Shown one piece after another: positions 1 through 8,853 of a stretch of DNA of 64,000 bases (position 1 is its first letter; each line of letters starts with the position of its first letter). Under the pieces are notes generated by a model. It was not told the origin of the DNA and searched no databases. It saw only the letters and a program-made list of their open reading frames with translations. Origin of the DNA: Flavobacterium sp. DG2-3. Its GTDB lineage: Bacteria > Bacteroidota > Bacteroidia > Flavobacteriales > Flavobacteriaceae. The translations under genes and the position numbers were made by a program. The DNA lies in the NCBI RefSeq assembly GCF_030730925.1, contig NZ_JAVAMB010000005.1, positions 62,001 through 126,000 on the forward strand. Reading direction: 5' to 3'.

Positions 1-2
1 AG

Positions 3-347
3 TTACTGCCAGCGTTACCAACGGTTTGGAAAGACGGAAGCATAAAAGGTTTAGTGGCAAGAGGTGGTTTTGTAATCGATATGACTTGGAAAAACAATAA
101 GGTTTCGACTTTAAAGATCTATTCGAAAATTGGTGGAAACTGTCGTTTAAAAGTAGAAAATACTTTGAAAGGGTCGTCAATAAAAAAAGCAAAAGGTAAA
201 AATTCAAATGCTTTGTTTTATGATGTAGAAGTGAAGAAACCAATTATTTCGAATGAAGCGAAACTTGAAAAAGTAAAACTGCCGAATTACAATATTTACG
301 ATGTGAATATGAAAGCGGGGCAGACGTATACTTTTACTGGGAATTGA
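3..347 (+). CDS. GH95 family glycosidase, C-terminal part (gene begins before the window)
   Basis: The reading frame is open from base 3 to the TGA at 345-347, and its start lies upstream of the window. The peptide contains [20 protein letters not shown] followed by a short beta-rich tail with a GQTYTF-like end. This is the usual C-terminal jelly-roll domain of GH95 enzymes in Bacteroidota. GH95 members are exo-acting alpha-L-fucosidases or alpha-L-galactosidases with an (alpha/alpha)6 catalytic domain, which is outside the window, so the substrate cannot be judged. An apparent start at base 54 is internal to this frame and is not a real start. The gene heads the run of plant-glycan-type glycosidases that follows on the same strand. 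Confidence 0.8.
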   Translation, partial: LLPALPTVWKDGSIKGLVARGGFVIDMTWKNNKVSTLKIYSKIGGNCRLKVENTLKGSSIKKAKGKNSNALFYDVEVKKPIISNEAKLEKVKLPNYNIYDVNMKAGQTYTFTGN

Positions 348-355
348 TTTTTTGA

Positions 356-390
356 AACCATATAAGTGATATAAGGTAGTTTAAAGTTTT
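356..390. repeat. Half copy of the AACCATATAAG palindrome family
   Basis: The stretch starts AACCATATAAGTGATATAAG right after the GH95 stop codon and matches the left arm of the full palindromes at 15683, 18226, 19652 and 21250. The right arm is missing here. It is the first piece of a composite repeat region filling 348-751, in which I see no gene. Confidence 0.75.
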
Positions 391-392
391 TT

Positions 393-604
393 TCCTGCAA
401 GGTTTTCGAAACCTTGTAGGTATAAATTTCAGGTTCATTTTGTCATTTCGACCTTAGGGAGAAATCGCACGCGTAACCACAAAGATTGTCGAAAATTGTT
501 GCGGAATTTCTAGTGTGATTTCTCCTTACGTCGAAATGACAAAACCATGAGATTAATCTCTTGGAACTAATAAACACCTACAAGGTTTCGAAAACCTTGC
601 AGGA
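393..604. repeat. 28-bp perfect inverted repeat enclosing a ~100 bp palindrome
   Basis: Bases 393-420 are the exact reverse complement of 577-604. Each arm is itself a hairpin (GCAAGGTTTTCGAAACCTTG type). Between them lies a copy of the mosaic palindrome (441-541). The whole block is nested palindromic DNA between the GH95 tail and the next gene and has no coding potential. Confidence 0.85.
441..541. repeat. Mosaic palindrome family, copy a
   Basis: Its ends are TGTCATTTCGAC and GTCGAAATGACA. The arms pair over about 25 bp, and the centre carries the family core ACAAAGATTGTCGA. It belongs with the copies at 3073, 8609, 11731, 15509, 28559 (partial), 35305 and 39864. Here both arms are of the ATTTCGAC type. 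Confidence 0.85.
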
Positions 605-639
605 GAAATAAAGGTGTAGTGAAAACGTAAACGTCTCTC

Positions 640-723
640 GCGTGAGTGATGGAAGTGGAGCTCTCCCGATTTTTCATCGGGAAGCGGGAACGGACAGCAC
701 GATTCGCCGCGGCGAACACGCCC
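640..723. repeat. GC-rich ~85 bp repeat, forward copy
   Basis: It begins GCGTGAGTGAT, contains CTCCCGATTT, and ends with the 23-bp block 701-723 around TTCGCCGCGGCGAA. The reverse complement of this block recurs exactly at 11590-11612, within a related repeat in opposite orientation. It sits immediately before the MGH1-like gene, and its base composition is clearly more GC-rich than the surroundings. Confidence 0.7.
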
Positions 724-751
724 AAAAAAATATTAAAATAATACAATTAAA

Positions 752-2317
752 ATGTTACGAGATTTTAAATACAAAATAATAGCCCTTACGGTTTTAATAG
801 CTTTAAACACAAGCTGTAAATCGGGTGTAGATCATTCTCAGAAAGGAAAATCAGCGGTTTTAAACTCGACGGATTACAAACATTATGTTGATTATTTCAA
901 CACGATGGAAGACGAAAATTTAAAATTTGCAGTTCCGAATGACAGTGCGTGGGCTTGGATGGATAAGAATATTCCGTTGTTTGAATGTCCGCAGCAGAAT
1001 TTTGAGGAAATTTATTATTTCAGATGGTGGAGTGTTCGTAAACATATTAAACAAACACCACAAGGATTTGCGATTACAGAGTTTTTGGTAGACCGTTCGT
1101 ATGCCGATAAATACAATATGATTAGTTGTGCTTTGGGGCATCATATTAATGAATTCCGTTGGGTTCATGATACGAAATATATTGAGCAGGATGTGAAAAT
1201 TTGGTACCGTGGAAATGACGGAAAACCGATGAACAAATTGTATAAATTCAGCAGTTGGACGGCGGATGCTTTGTACAATCGTTATTTGGTGAATAAGGAT
1301 GAAAAATTCTTGTTGGATATGTATCCAGACATGGTTACGGATTATGCGGTTTGGGAAAAAGACCGTCAGCGAAAAGATGGTTTGTTTTGGCAGCATGATG
1401 TAAAAGACGGAATGGAAGAATCTTTAAGTGGCGGACGAAAAGTGCAAAATGCAAGACCTACAATTAACAGTTATATGTACGGAAACGCCGTAGCGATTTC
1501 TAAAATGGCTGAAATGAAAGGTGATAAGGAAACAGAAGGAAAATTTAAAACAAAAGCTGATGAGTTACAGCAATTAGTGGAAACCAAATTGTGGAATCCA
1601 AAGAGTGAATTCTTTGAAACTTTGACACAGAAAGATACTCTGGCACAAGTTAGAGAAGCAATAGGATTTATTCCGTGGTATTTTAATCTTCCTGAAAAAG
1701 GAAAAGGATTTGAAAAAGCTTGGGAACAGATTAAAGATGAAAAAGGGTTTTCGGCACCTTTTGGATTAACAACGGCAGAAAGAAGAAGTCCGCGTTTTAG
1801 AACTCATGGAACTGGAACCTGCGAGTGGGACGGTGCTATTTGGCCATTTGCAAGTTCGCAGACTTTGACTGCAATGGCAAATGTTTTAAATGGTTACGAT
1901 CAGAATTTTGTTGGAAAACCAGATTATTTCAAACAAATGGAATTGTATGTGCAGTCGCAGTATTACAGAGGAAAACCTTATCTTGGTGAATATTTAGACG
2001 AAACAACAGGCTATTGGTTGATGGGAGACAGAGAAAGAAGCCGTTATTACAATCATTCGACTTTTAACGATTTGATGATTACAGGAATGGTTGGTTTACG
2101 CCCGAGAGCAGATGAAAAGATTGAAGTGAATCCGTTGATTCCACAAGAAAAATGGGATTGGTTTTGTTTGGATAATGTTTTGTATCATGGAAATATTATT
2201 ACCATTCTTTGGGACAAAACGGGAGAAAAATACAAAAAAGGAAAAGGTTTTAGAATTTATAAAAACGGAAAAGAAATTGCGTTTTCTGAGAAATTGGAGA
2301 AAGTAATTTCGGAGTAA
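752..2317 (+). CDS. MGH1/GH63-like (alpha/alpha)6 glycosidase, lipoprotein
   Basis: The 521-residue protein starts with a signal peptide and lipobox (LNTSC, Cys about residue 22), so it is probably anchored to an outer membrane leaflet. The body resembles the mannosylglycerate-hydrolase/GH63/trehalase-like six-hairpin barrel: WSVRKH near the N-terminus, NARPTINSYMYGNAVAISKM in the middle, and THGTGTCEWDGAIWPFASSQTL followed by YWLMGDRERSRYYNHSTFNDL towards the end. The last two segments carry acidic residues expected in the active cleft. Family members hydrolyse alpha-linked sugars by inversion, but the substrate here cannot be read from sequence. It lies among GH95 and GH78 genes, so removal of a plant-glycan side-chain sugar is the likely job. 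It probably has its own transcript, since 400 bp of repeats precede it. Confidence 0.7.
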   Translation: MLRDFKYKIIALTVLIALNTSCKSGVDHSQKGKSAVLNSTDYKHYVDYFNTMEDENLKFAVPNDSAWAWMDKNIPLFECPQQNFEEIYYFRWWSVRKHIKQTPQGFAITEFLVDRSYADKYNMISCALGHHINEFRWVHDTKYIEQDVKIWYRGNDGKPMNKLYKFSSWTADALYNRYLVNKDEKFLLDMYPDMVTDYAVWEKDRQRKDGLFWQHDVKDGMEESLSGGRKVQNARPTINSYMYGNAVAISKMAEMKGDKETEGKFKTKADELQQLVETKLWNPKSEFFETLTQKDTLAQVREAIGFIPWYFNLPEKGKGFEKAWEQIKDEKGFSAPFGLTTAERRSPRFRTHGTGTCEWDGAIWPFASSQTLTAMANVLNGYDQNFVGKPDYFKQMELYVQSQYYRGKPYLGEYLDETTGYWLMGDRERSRYYNHSTFNDLMITGMVGLRPRADEKIEVNPLIPQEKWDWFCLDNVLYHGNIITILWDKTGEKYKKGKGFRIYKNGKEIAFSEKLEKVISE

Positions 2318-2424
2318 TTTTTTGCTGAGATTTGGTTTTACGCAGATTCTGCAGATTTTGCGGATTTTTTTTGATTTTTAAATTCTAACTCTTAAAAAAT
2401 ATTCTAAACCTTATTTGAAATATT

Positions 2425-3048
2425 ATGATTGAGAAGAAAGCGGTTTTTAAGCCTATACATAACTTAGATCAGTTAATAACTCTTGATGAATATTATGATC
2501 TTGAATATGAAGAATCTGAGGAAGCTATAAAAGACGTTCAGAAACTAGCTGTAAAAGATTTAGAAGCGGTAAAGCGCTTTTGTGAAAACAATCTTTATGC
2601 ACAGCCCGATAAAGTTAGGTTTGTCTATTATGCTTTGAGTGAGGATGAAGATCTTGATAAATGGGGAGATTTTCTTTCGGATGAATTCAGCAGGGTTTAT
2701 CAAATAGGATTGGACCAGAATCGTATTAAAGAACTTTCTTCTGTTATCAATGAAATTTTAGTCGAAACTCTAGATACGTATCCTGCAGAAAGAGTGAGAG
2801 AAAAATTATTGAAAGGATTGGATCATAAAGATTTTGTCATTCGCTTAAATGCTTTAGAATTTTTAGAATATTGGATTGATGAATCCGTTTTGAAAAATAA
2901 TCCATCTATAGTTTCTAAGTTGAGGCAAAAACTCAAGGACCCTGAGTGGAAAATGCGTTGGGAAACCAGTAAATTGTTAGAACGAAATAAAATTGCATTT
3001 GAAAGTTTGAGTACAATGGATAAATTGAGAAGGTTTATTAATCCATGA
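2425..3048 (+). CDS. Hypothetical protein with HEAT-like C-terminal helices
   Basis: The 207-residue cytoplasmic-looking protein has no signal peptide or membrane segment. It is acidic and largely helical. Its C-terminal third (DHKDFVIRLNALEFLEYW and DPEWKMRWETSKLLERN) looks like two HEAT-type helical repeats, which usually bind proteins. I do not recognise the N-terminal part. The surrounding genes encode exported glycosidases, so it does not obviously belong to their pathway and may be an orphan caught between repeat elements. The start ATG at 2425 is the first in frame. Confidence 0.65.
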   Translation: MIEKKAVFKPIHNLDQLITLDEYYDLEYEESEEAIKDVQKLAVKDLEAVKRFCENNLYAQPDKVRFVYYALSEDEDLDKWGDFLSDEFSRVYQIGLDQNRIKELSSVINEILVETLDTYPAERVREKLLKGLDHKDFVIRLNALEFLEYWIDESVLKNNPSIVSKLRQKLKDPEWKMRWETSKLLERNKIAFESLSTMDKLRRFINP

Positions 3049-3072
3049 TTTTTTAAAATATTACGTATAGTT

Positions 3073-3176
3073 TGTCATCCCGAGGAACGAGGGATCTCCA
3101 CAAGAAGCTCTACAAAGATTATCGATTTTGATTGTGGAATTACAGTGCGTGTCCTTCGACTTCGCTCAGGATGACA
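3073..3176. repeat. Mosaic palindrome family, copy b
   Basis: It starts TGTCATCCCGAGGAACGAGG and ends in TTCGCTCAGGATGACA, with the central core CTCTACAAAGATTATCGA. The two arms are of different types (GAGGAACGA on the left, the complement of GAGCGAAGTCGAAG on the right) yet still pair at the tips. The rest of the gap to 3315 carries ATCTGCG-type short repeats (3190-3302). Confidence 0.8.
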
Positions 3177-3189
3177 AAAAATGAGAATA

Positions 3190-3302
3190 AAATTTACTCT
3201 CGCAGATTTGGTAGATATTGGAGATTTTTTTGCCACGGATTACACAGATTAAAATGATTTTTATCTGCTCAATCTGAAAAATCTGCAAAATCTGCGGGAA
3301 AC
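3190..3302. repeat. ATCTGCG-type imperfect palindrome
   Basis: The stretch has repeated CGCAGATTTGG, GCCACGGATTACACAGATT and AATCTGCAAAATCTGCGGG pieces that can fold back on each other. It matches the larger palindromes at 56937 and 58159 and short pieces at 2336-2372, 7540-7620, 8567-8598 and 55795-55845. No gene is visible in it. Confidence 0.55.
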
Positions 3303-3315
3303 AATAAACAATACC

Positions 3316-6066
3316 ATGAAAAAGTTTTTTTTACATCTTACCCTAATAATTTCACTTTTTACTATTTCGGCGAAAGCCCAAAACAAGATTGTGGTGAGTG
3401 ATTTAAAATGCGAAATGCTGACAAATCCCGAAGGAATTGACGTTTTGCAGCCAAGATTGAGTTGGAAAATAAAAACAGACGTAAACAATGTAAAACAAAC
3501 GGCATATCAAATTATTGCTTCTTCAAGTTTAGAAAAACTAAATGCAGGAAATGGCGATTTATGGAATAGCGGAAAAGTGCAAAGTGATGCTTCTATAAAT
3601 GTGATTTATAATGGAAAAAAACTAAAAGACCGTCAAGATGTTTTCTGGAAAGTAACAGTTTTTACCAATATAGGAGAAATTCAATCAAAAGAAAATGCTC
3701 ATTTCAGCATTGGTATTCTGACTTACGCGGACTGGAAATCAACGAGATGGATTGGGTATGAAAAAGCTTCGCTTGGAGATAGCATTTCACAGTATTCGAG
3801 ATTATCAGCTCGTTATTTGCGAAAAGAAATCAATCTGAAAAAGAAAGTCAAAAATGCCAAAGTCTATATCATGGGAATGGGCTTGTATGAGTTGTACATT
3901 AATGGAAATAAAATTGGAGATCAGGTTTTAGCGCCTGTTCCGACGGATTATACAAAGAATATAAAATACAATGTTTTTGATGTGACTTCGCAACTTCAGG
4001 AAGGTAAAAACATGTTGGGAACGATTTTAGGAAACGGACGTTTTTTTACCATGCGTCAGGATTATAAACCGTATAAAATTAAAACGTTTGGTTACCCGAA
4101 AATGGCTTTGCAATTGTTTGTAGAATATGCGGATGGAAATAAGGACATAATTCGTACGGATGACACTTGGAAAATTACAACCGACGGACCGATTTTATCG
4201 AATAACGAATACGACGGAGAGGAATACGACGCCCGCAAAGAAATGAAGGGTTGGAACACCATTAATTTTGATGATAAAAAATGGCTTTCAGCAGAATATG
4301 TTCAAGAACCGGGTGGATTTTACGAAGGTCAGATGTCGGCAAATATGAAGGTGAAACGTGAAGTAAAACCAATTTCAATTAAACAAACACCAAAAGGAAC
4401 TTATATCTTAGATATGGGGCAAAATATGGTCGGCTGGCTACAATTGAAAGTGAAAGGAAAAAGCGGAGAGAAAATCACGATGAAGTTTGCAGAATCGCTT
4501 CAGCCTGACGGTTCGTTATACATTGCGAATCTGCGTGATGCGAAAACGACTGATATTTATACTTTAAAAGGTGAAGACGAAGAAGTTTGGGAACCTCGTT
4601 TTATTTTCCACGGATTTCGATTTGTTGAAATTTCTGGTTTTACTAGCAAACTGACTTTAGACAATTTCGTTGGAAAAGTCATTTATGATGACATTCAAAC
4701 AACGGGAACTTTCGATTCTTCGAATCCAATAATGAATCAGATTTTTAAGAATGCGTGGTGGGGAATCAGCGGAAATTACAAAGGAATGCCAATTGATTGT
4801 CCGCAGAGAAACGAGCGTCAGCCTTGGCTGGGAGATAGGACAACAGGCGCTTATGGCGAAAGTTTCTTGTTTGATAATCAGGCTTTGTATGCAAAATGGC
4901 TGGACGATATTAAATATTCCCAAACTATAGATGGCGGACTCCCAGATGTGGCGCCTGCTTTCTGGCGTTATTACGGAGACAATGTAACCTGGCCGGGAAC
5001 GTATATCACGGTTGCTGATATGCTGTATCAGCAATTTGGAGACGCAAAAGTGGTCGAAAAACAATATCCAAACATGAAAAAATGGATGGATTATATGGAA
5101 GAAAATTATCTGGTTGATGATATCATGACCAAAGATAAATACGGAGATTGGTGCGTTCCGCCAGAATCTTTAGAATTAATTCGTTCGAAAGATCCAATGC
5201 GTTTAACAGATGGGGAATTGATTTCAAGCGCATTTTATTATCAGTTGTTGAATATCATGAAGAAATTTGCGGTGATTGCAAATGCTGAAAATGATATAAA
5301 ACATTATGATGAATTAGCTTTAAGAATCAAAAAAGCATTCAACGCTAAATATTTAAATAGTGATAAAAATAGTTACGCGAATAATACCGTAACCGCCAAT
5401 TTACTGCCTTTGACTTTCGGAATGGTTGCAGACGGACTACAAACTAAAATATTCGAAAATTTAGTACACCAAGTAGAAGTGGTTAAAAATGGTCATATAA
5501 GTACAGGCGTTATCGGAACGCAGTTTTTAATGAGAACCTTAACCAATTTTGGACGCGGAGATTTGGCTTTCAAATTAGCATCGAATAAAACGTATCCAAG
5601 CTGGGGTTATATGGTCGAAAATGGAGCCACTACAATCTGGGAACTTTGGAACGGAAACACAGCAGATCCAGCAATGAATTCGCAAAACCACGTTATGCTT
5701 TTAGGCGATTTACTGATTTGGTATTACGAAAATATGGCGGGAATCAAAAGCAATCCTGAAACTCCAGGCTTCAAGCAAATTATCATGAAACCCGATTTTA
5801 ATGCTGGATTAACGTATGTAAATGCTTCTTATGAATCTGTTTACGGAACTATAAAAAGCGACTGGAAAAAAGATAAAAAAGGTTTGGCTTGGAATATTAC
5901 AATTCCGGCTAATAGTTCTGCTGTTGTATATCTTCCAACCAGTGATATTTCTACTGTTTCGATTAATAAACAAAGGTTGGATAAGACTTTTAATTCTAAA
6001 ATAGAAAATAATACTATTATCCTGACTTTAGAATCAGGTTCTTATGTTTTGAATGTAAAACAATAA
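3316..6066 (+). CDS. GH78 alpha-L-rhamnosidase
   Basis: The 916-residue exported enzyme has a signal peptide ending at AKAQ. Domain order is an N-terminal beta-sandwich beginning VSDLKCEMLTNPEGIDVLQP, a second jelly-roll (ARYLRKEINLKKKVKNAKVY, about 160-330), a concanavalin-like domain, the (alpha/alpha)6 barrel (about 470-810), and a C-terminal beta-sandwich. The GH78 signature DCPQRNERQPWLGD falls at 494-507 and contains the conserved acidic residues D494, E500 and D507. The family releases terminal alpha-L-rhamnose by inversion. Length and layout are normal for the family. It probably acts in the periplasm on a pectin- or arabinogalactan-type substrate together with the neighbouring GH2 and GH95 enzymes. 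Confidence 0.92.
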   Translation: MKKFFLHLTLIISLFTISAKAQNKIVVSDLKCEMLTNPEGIDVLQPRLSWKIKTDVNNVKQTAYQIIASSSLEKLNAGNGDLWNSGKVQSDASINVIYNGKKLKDRQDVFWKVTVFTNIGEIQSKENAHFSIGILTYADWKSTRWIGYEKASLGDSISQYSRLSARYLRKEINLKKKVKNAKVYIMGMGLYELYINGNKIGDQVLAPVPTDYTKNIKYNVFDVTSQLQEGKNMLGTILGNGRFFTMRQDYKPYKIKTFGYPKMALQLFVEYADGNKDIIRTDDTWKITTDGPILSNNEYDGEEYDARKEMKGWNTINFDDKKWLSAEYVQEPGGFYEGQMSANMKVKREVKPISIKQTPKGTYILDMGQNMVGWLQLKVKGKSGEKITMKFAESLQPDGSLYIANLRDAKTTDIYTLKGEDEEVWEPRFIFHGFRFVEISGFTSKLTLDNFVGKVIYDDIQTTGTFDSSNPIMNQIFKNAWWGISGNYKGMPIDCPQRNERQPWLGDRTTGAYGESFLFDNQALYAKWLDDIKYSQTIDGGLPDVAPAFWRYYGDNVTWPGTYITVADMLYQQFGDAKVVEKQYPNMKKWMDYMEENYLVDDIMTKDKYGDWCVPPESLELIRSKDPMRLTDGELISSAFYYQLLNIMKKFAVIANAENDIKHYDELALRIKKAFNAKYLNSDKNSYANNTVTANLLPLTFGMVADGLQTKIFENLVHQVEVVKNGHISTGVIGTQFLMRTLTNFGRGDLAFKLASNKTYPSWGYMVENGATTIWELWNGNTADPAMNSQNHVMLLGDLLIWYYENMAGIKSNPETPGFKQIIMKPDFNAGLTYVNASYESVYGTIKSDWKKDKKGLAWNITIPANSSAVVYLPTSDISTVSINKQRLDKTFNSKIENNTIILTLESGSYVLNVKQ

Positions 6067-6384
6067 ATTAAAGAAGAATTTTGTTGTTATCGTGTAGGCA
6101 ACTTTTAAAAATGCTACAGATCATATAAAAAAAACAGACGCAAATTATAAAGCTAGAAAGTTACACAGGGACAATTTGTCCCCAGATAAAGATGCTTTAA
6201 TAATAAAAAGCTTAAGATATTTTGCGATAAACGTTAAATAACTTGCATTTTTAGTATTTCGGGACAGTACAGGATACATTGTTAATTTTTTAGTGTTATT
6301 TTTACACTTAATAAATATTTTTACCTAAAAAAATGTTAGGTCTATATTTATAGTCAGAAAAAATAATTCATAATTTAATTAAGA
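6067..6384. other. Intergenic region with a small palindrome and AT-rich leader
   Basis: No gene is seen. A perfect 15-base palindrome, GGGACAATTTGTCCC, lies at 6168-6182. The last 140 bases are very AT-rich and include TATATTTA at 6343-6350, which could be a -7 promoter element for the BNR lipoprotein gene. The shared motif found at other promoters of the window is absent here. Confidence 0.4.
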
Positions 6385-7530
6385 ATGAAGATTACAAAAT
6401 TAGCATTTGTCTTGTTTGGACTTTTCCTTTTAGGAAGTTGTAAGTCGGCTTTAGAAAAGAAAACTTGGAAAGAAGGAATTTTAGTAGATCAGTTTGTTTA
6501 CGATAAAGCGCCTTATCCGTCTTGCCACGCTATTACAATTGTCGAAGCAACAAATGGTGATTTAGTAGCTTCTTGGTTTGGCGGAACTCACGAGAGAAAT
6601 CCTGATGTCTGCATTTATGTGGCAATCAAACCAAAAGGAAGCGATATTTGGAACGAAGGCGTAAAAGTAGCCGACGGCGTAATGAAAGAAGGCCCAAGAT
6701 TACCAACTTGGAATCCTGTTTTATATCAAATTCCAGGTGGCGATTTAATGCTTTTCTACAAAATTGGACCAAAACCATCAGAATGGTGGGGCGTAATCAG
6801 AACTTCATCTGATGGCGGAAAAACATGGTCTGAAGCTCAAAAAATGCCAGATGGTTTCTTGGGACCAATCAAAAATAAACCAGTTTTATTAAGCAACGGA
6901 ACTTTACTTTGTCCGTCAAGTATAGAAGGCGACGGCTGGAGACTTCGCATGGAATCGACTCCAGATTTCGGAAAAACTTGGGTAATGGGTGACACACTTT
7001 CGAGAGGAAAACAAAAAATCAATGCCATTCAGCCAAGTATTTTATTCCATAAAGACGGCAGTATTCAAGCAATTGGAAGAACCAGAAACAGAGCAATTTT
7101 CAGCACTTTCTCAAAAGACAACGGAAAAACTTGGTCAGATGTGGAGTTAATCGGACTTCCAAATAACAACTCAGGAACAGACGCTGTAACTCTTAAAGAC
7201 GGAAGACATTTGTTAGTTTACAATCACGTTCTGCCTCCAGGAAAAGAAGCAAAAGGACCAAGAACGCCTTTGAATGTTTCGGTTTCTAAAGACGGAATTC
7301 ACTGGAACGCGGCTTTAGTTTTAGAAGATTCAAAAATCAGCCAATATTCTTATCCTTCTATGATTCAAGGTTCAGACGGAATGGTGCATATTGTGTATAC
7401 TTGGAGAAGAGAAAAACTTAAATACGTAAAAGTTGATCCGAGTAAATTGGTAGCGCTTCCAATCAAAAATGGAATCTGGCCAGGCGAAGAAGGAAAAGTA
7501 GTGACAGCCGTAAAAGCAGAAGAAGAGTAA
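6385..7530 (+). CDS. BNR/Asp-box beta-propeller lipoprotein (sialidase superfamily)
   Basis: The 381-residue protein has a lipobox (FLLGSC). Asp-box motifs recur along the chain: SSDGGKTW, TPDFGKTW, SKDNGKTW and SKDGIHW, the mark of a six-bladed sialidase-type propeller. Conserved segments are ASWFGGTHERNPD, PTWNPVL, GPIKNKPV and SYPSMIQGSDGMVHIVYTW. The FRIP arginine motif of true GH33 sialidases is not seen near the N-terminus, so sialic acid is not a safe substrate. Related propellers act as hydrolases or lyases on other terminal acidic sugars. A shorter paralogue lies at 55870-56922. The next gene follows after about 100 bp. Confidence 0.75.
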   Translation: MKITKLAFVLFGLFLLGSCKSALEKKTWKEGILVDQFVYDKAPYPSCHAITIVEATNGDLVASWFGGTHERNPDVCIYVAIKPKGSDIWNEGVKVADGVMKEGPRLPTWNPVLYQIPGGDLMLFYKIGPKPSEWWGVIRTSSDGGKTWSEAQKMPDGFLGPIKNKPVLLSNGTLLCPSSIEGDGWRLRMESTPDFGKTWVMGDTLSRGKQKINAIQPSILFHKDGSIQAIGRTRNRAIFSTFSKDNGKTWSDVELIGLPNNNSGTDAVTLKDGRHLLVYNHVLPPGKEAKGPRTPLNVSVSKDGIHWNAALVLEDSKISQYSYPSMIQGSDGMVHIVYTWRREKLKYVKVDPSKLVALPIKNGIWPGEEGKVVTAVKAEEE

Positions 7531-7627
7531 AGAAAAAAGTTCGCCACGAATTCCACCAATTTTCACGAATTATTATTTAAAAAATTAGTGCAATTAGTGT
7601 AATTCGTGGCAGAAAAAAAATATACCC

Positions 7628-8515
7628 ATGATATATAAAAAACATTTATTAATTGCATTGCTAGTTGTTCTATCAACAACATTCAACAGCTGCGCAACGG
7701 CTCAGGCATCAAAAAACAAACAGCAGTACAAAGTAGCGGTTTGCGATTGGATGATTTTAAAAAGACAGAAATTAGGTGCTTTCGGATTAGCAGCTGAAAT
7801 AAAAGCAGACGGAATCGAAATGGATATGGGCGGTTTAGGAAAGCGTCCGACTTTTGACAGCAAATTGGGTGATCCTGTAGAAAGAAAAAAGTTCTTAGAT
7901 AAATCGAAAGAGTTAAATGTCGGAATCAGCTCAATTGCCATGTCAGGTTTCTACGCACAGTCTTTTGCCAAAAGAGAAACTATCGAACCGATGATTAATG
8001 ATTGCGTAGCGGCAATGAAAAACATGAAAGTAAAAGTCGCTTTTTTACCATTAGGAACAGAAAGTGATTTGACTAAAAATCCAGAACTGCGTCCGATTGT
8101 TATTGAAAGATTAAAATGGGCAGGAAAGCAAGTCGGTAAAATTGGCGGAGTGATTGCTATTGAAACTTCATTAAGCGCCACAGACGAGAAAAAGCTTTTA
8201 GAAGAAGTAGACTCAAAATACATTAAAAGTTCTTTCAATTTTGCCAATGCCGTAGATAACGGAAGAGATATAGCATCAGAATTAAAGATTTTAGGTAAAA
8301 AACATTTAGCACAGATTCACGCTTCAAATACCGATAAATTTTGGTTAGAAAACGATCCTGCGATCGACATGCCAAAAATCAAACAAACGCTAGATGAAAT
8401 GAAATGGAGTGGTTGGCTGATTGTAGAACGTTCACGAGATGTAAATCAAGTTCATAACGTAAAAGCCAATTACGGAGCGAATGTAGCTTATTTGAAGAAA
8501 GTTTTTCAGAAATAA
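7628..8515 (+). CDS. Exported xylose-isomerase-like TIM-barrel lipoprotein
   Basis: The 295-residue protein has a signal peptide and lipobox (TFNSC). The body is an AP-endonuclease-2/xylose-isomerase-like TIM barrel: KADGIEMDMGGLG, VGISSIAMSGF, VAFLPLGTESD, GVIAIETSLSA, AQIHASNT and GWLIVERSRD follow the usual strand order with metal-binding Glu, Asp and His positions. Cytoplasmic relatives isomerise or epimerise sugars. Exported Bacteroidota relatives include enzymes acting on 3-keto-glycosides, which makes a role in an oxidation/elimination route possible, but no sugar oxidoreductase partner is present in the window. The specific reaction is unknown. Confidence 0.7.
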   Translation: MIYKKHLLIALLVVLSTTFNSCATAQASKNKQQYKVAVCDWMILKRQKLGAFGLAAEIKADGIEMDMGGLGKRPTFDSKLGDPVERKKFLDKSKELNVGISSIAMSGFYAQSFAKRETIEPMINDCVAAMKNMKVKVAFLPLGTESDLTKNPELRPIVIERLKWAGKQVGKIGGVIAIETSLSATDEKKLLEEVDSKYIKSSFNFANAVDNGRDIASELKILGKKHLAQIHASNTDKFWLENDPAIDMPKIKQTLDEMKWSGWLIVERSRDVNQVHNVKANYGANVAYLKKVFQK

Positions 8516-8608
8516 AAATAAATTGGTGAAAATATGTAATCGTTAAACAACACAATTTTTCACTTAAAAATCTGCGTGATGTTTTTGCGCAGATTTTACT
8601 CTCATTTT

Positions 8609-8698
8609 TGTCATCCCGAGGAACGAGGGATCTTCGCAAGATGCTCTACAAAGATTGTCGATTTAGTTTGCGGAGATTTCTCCTCCGTTAGAATGACA
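8609..8698. repeat. Mosaic palindrome family, copy c
   Basis: It starts TGTCATCCCGAGGAACGAGG and ends CCTCCGTTAGAATGACA, with the core CTCTACAAAGATTGTCGA. The arms are of different types and it is about 10 bases shorter than the other copies. A short open frame across it (8576-8776) is only the translated repeat. Confidence 0.8.
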
Positions 8699-8728
8699 AA
8701 AAGACGAAAACAATCTTATGAAAATGAA

Positions 8729-8816
8729 TGCCCTAGCCCCGATAGAAGTGGAAATCCTTTTTTATTTTTTCTTTAAAAATAAAAAAGATTGTAACGGATA
8801 GCGGGATTAGCTCCTG
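8729..8816. repeat. GC-rich dispersed repeat (GCCCTAGCCCCGAT type)
   Basis: The left end, GCCCTAGCCCCGATAGAAG, and right end, GGATAGCGGGATTAGCTCC, flank an inverted stretch with a poly-T/poly-A centre (CTTTTTTATTTTT and its complement). It looks like a dispersed intergenic repeat that folds into a long hairpin. It lies just before the 909-residue glycosidase gene. Confidence 0.55.
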
Positions 8817-8853
8817 AAAAAAAATTGATTGCCAAGAATAAAACCAGAACACA

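Noticed and set aside
6385-7530. Calling the BNR lipoprotein a GH33 sialidase
   Set aside because: Asp boxes are present but the N-terminal FRIP arginine motif is not seen, so the specific function is not supported.
8576-8776. 66-residue open frame
   Set aside because: It is the translation of a mosaic palindrome plus another repeat; no coding features.
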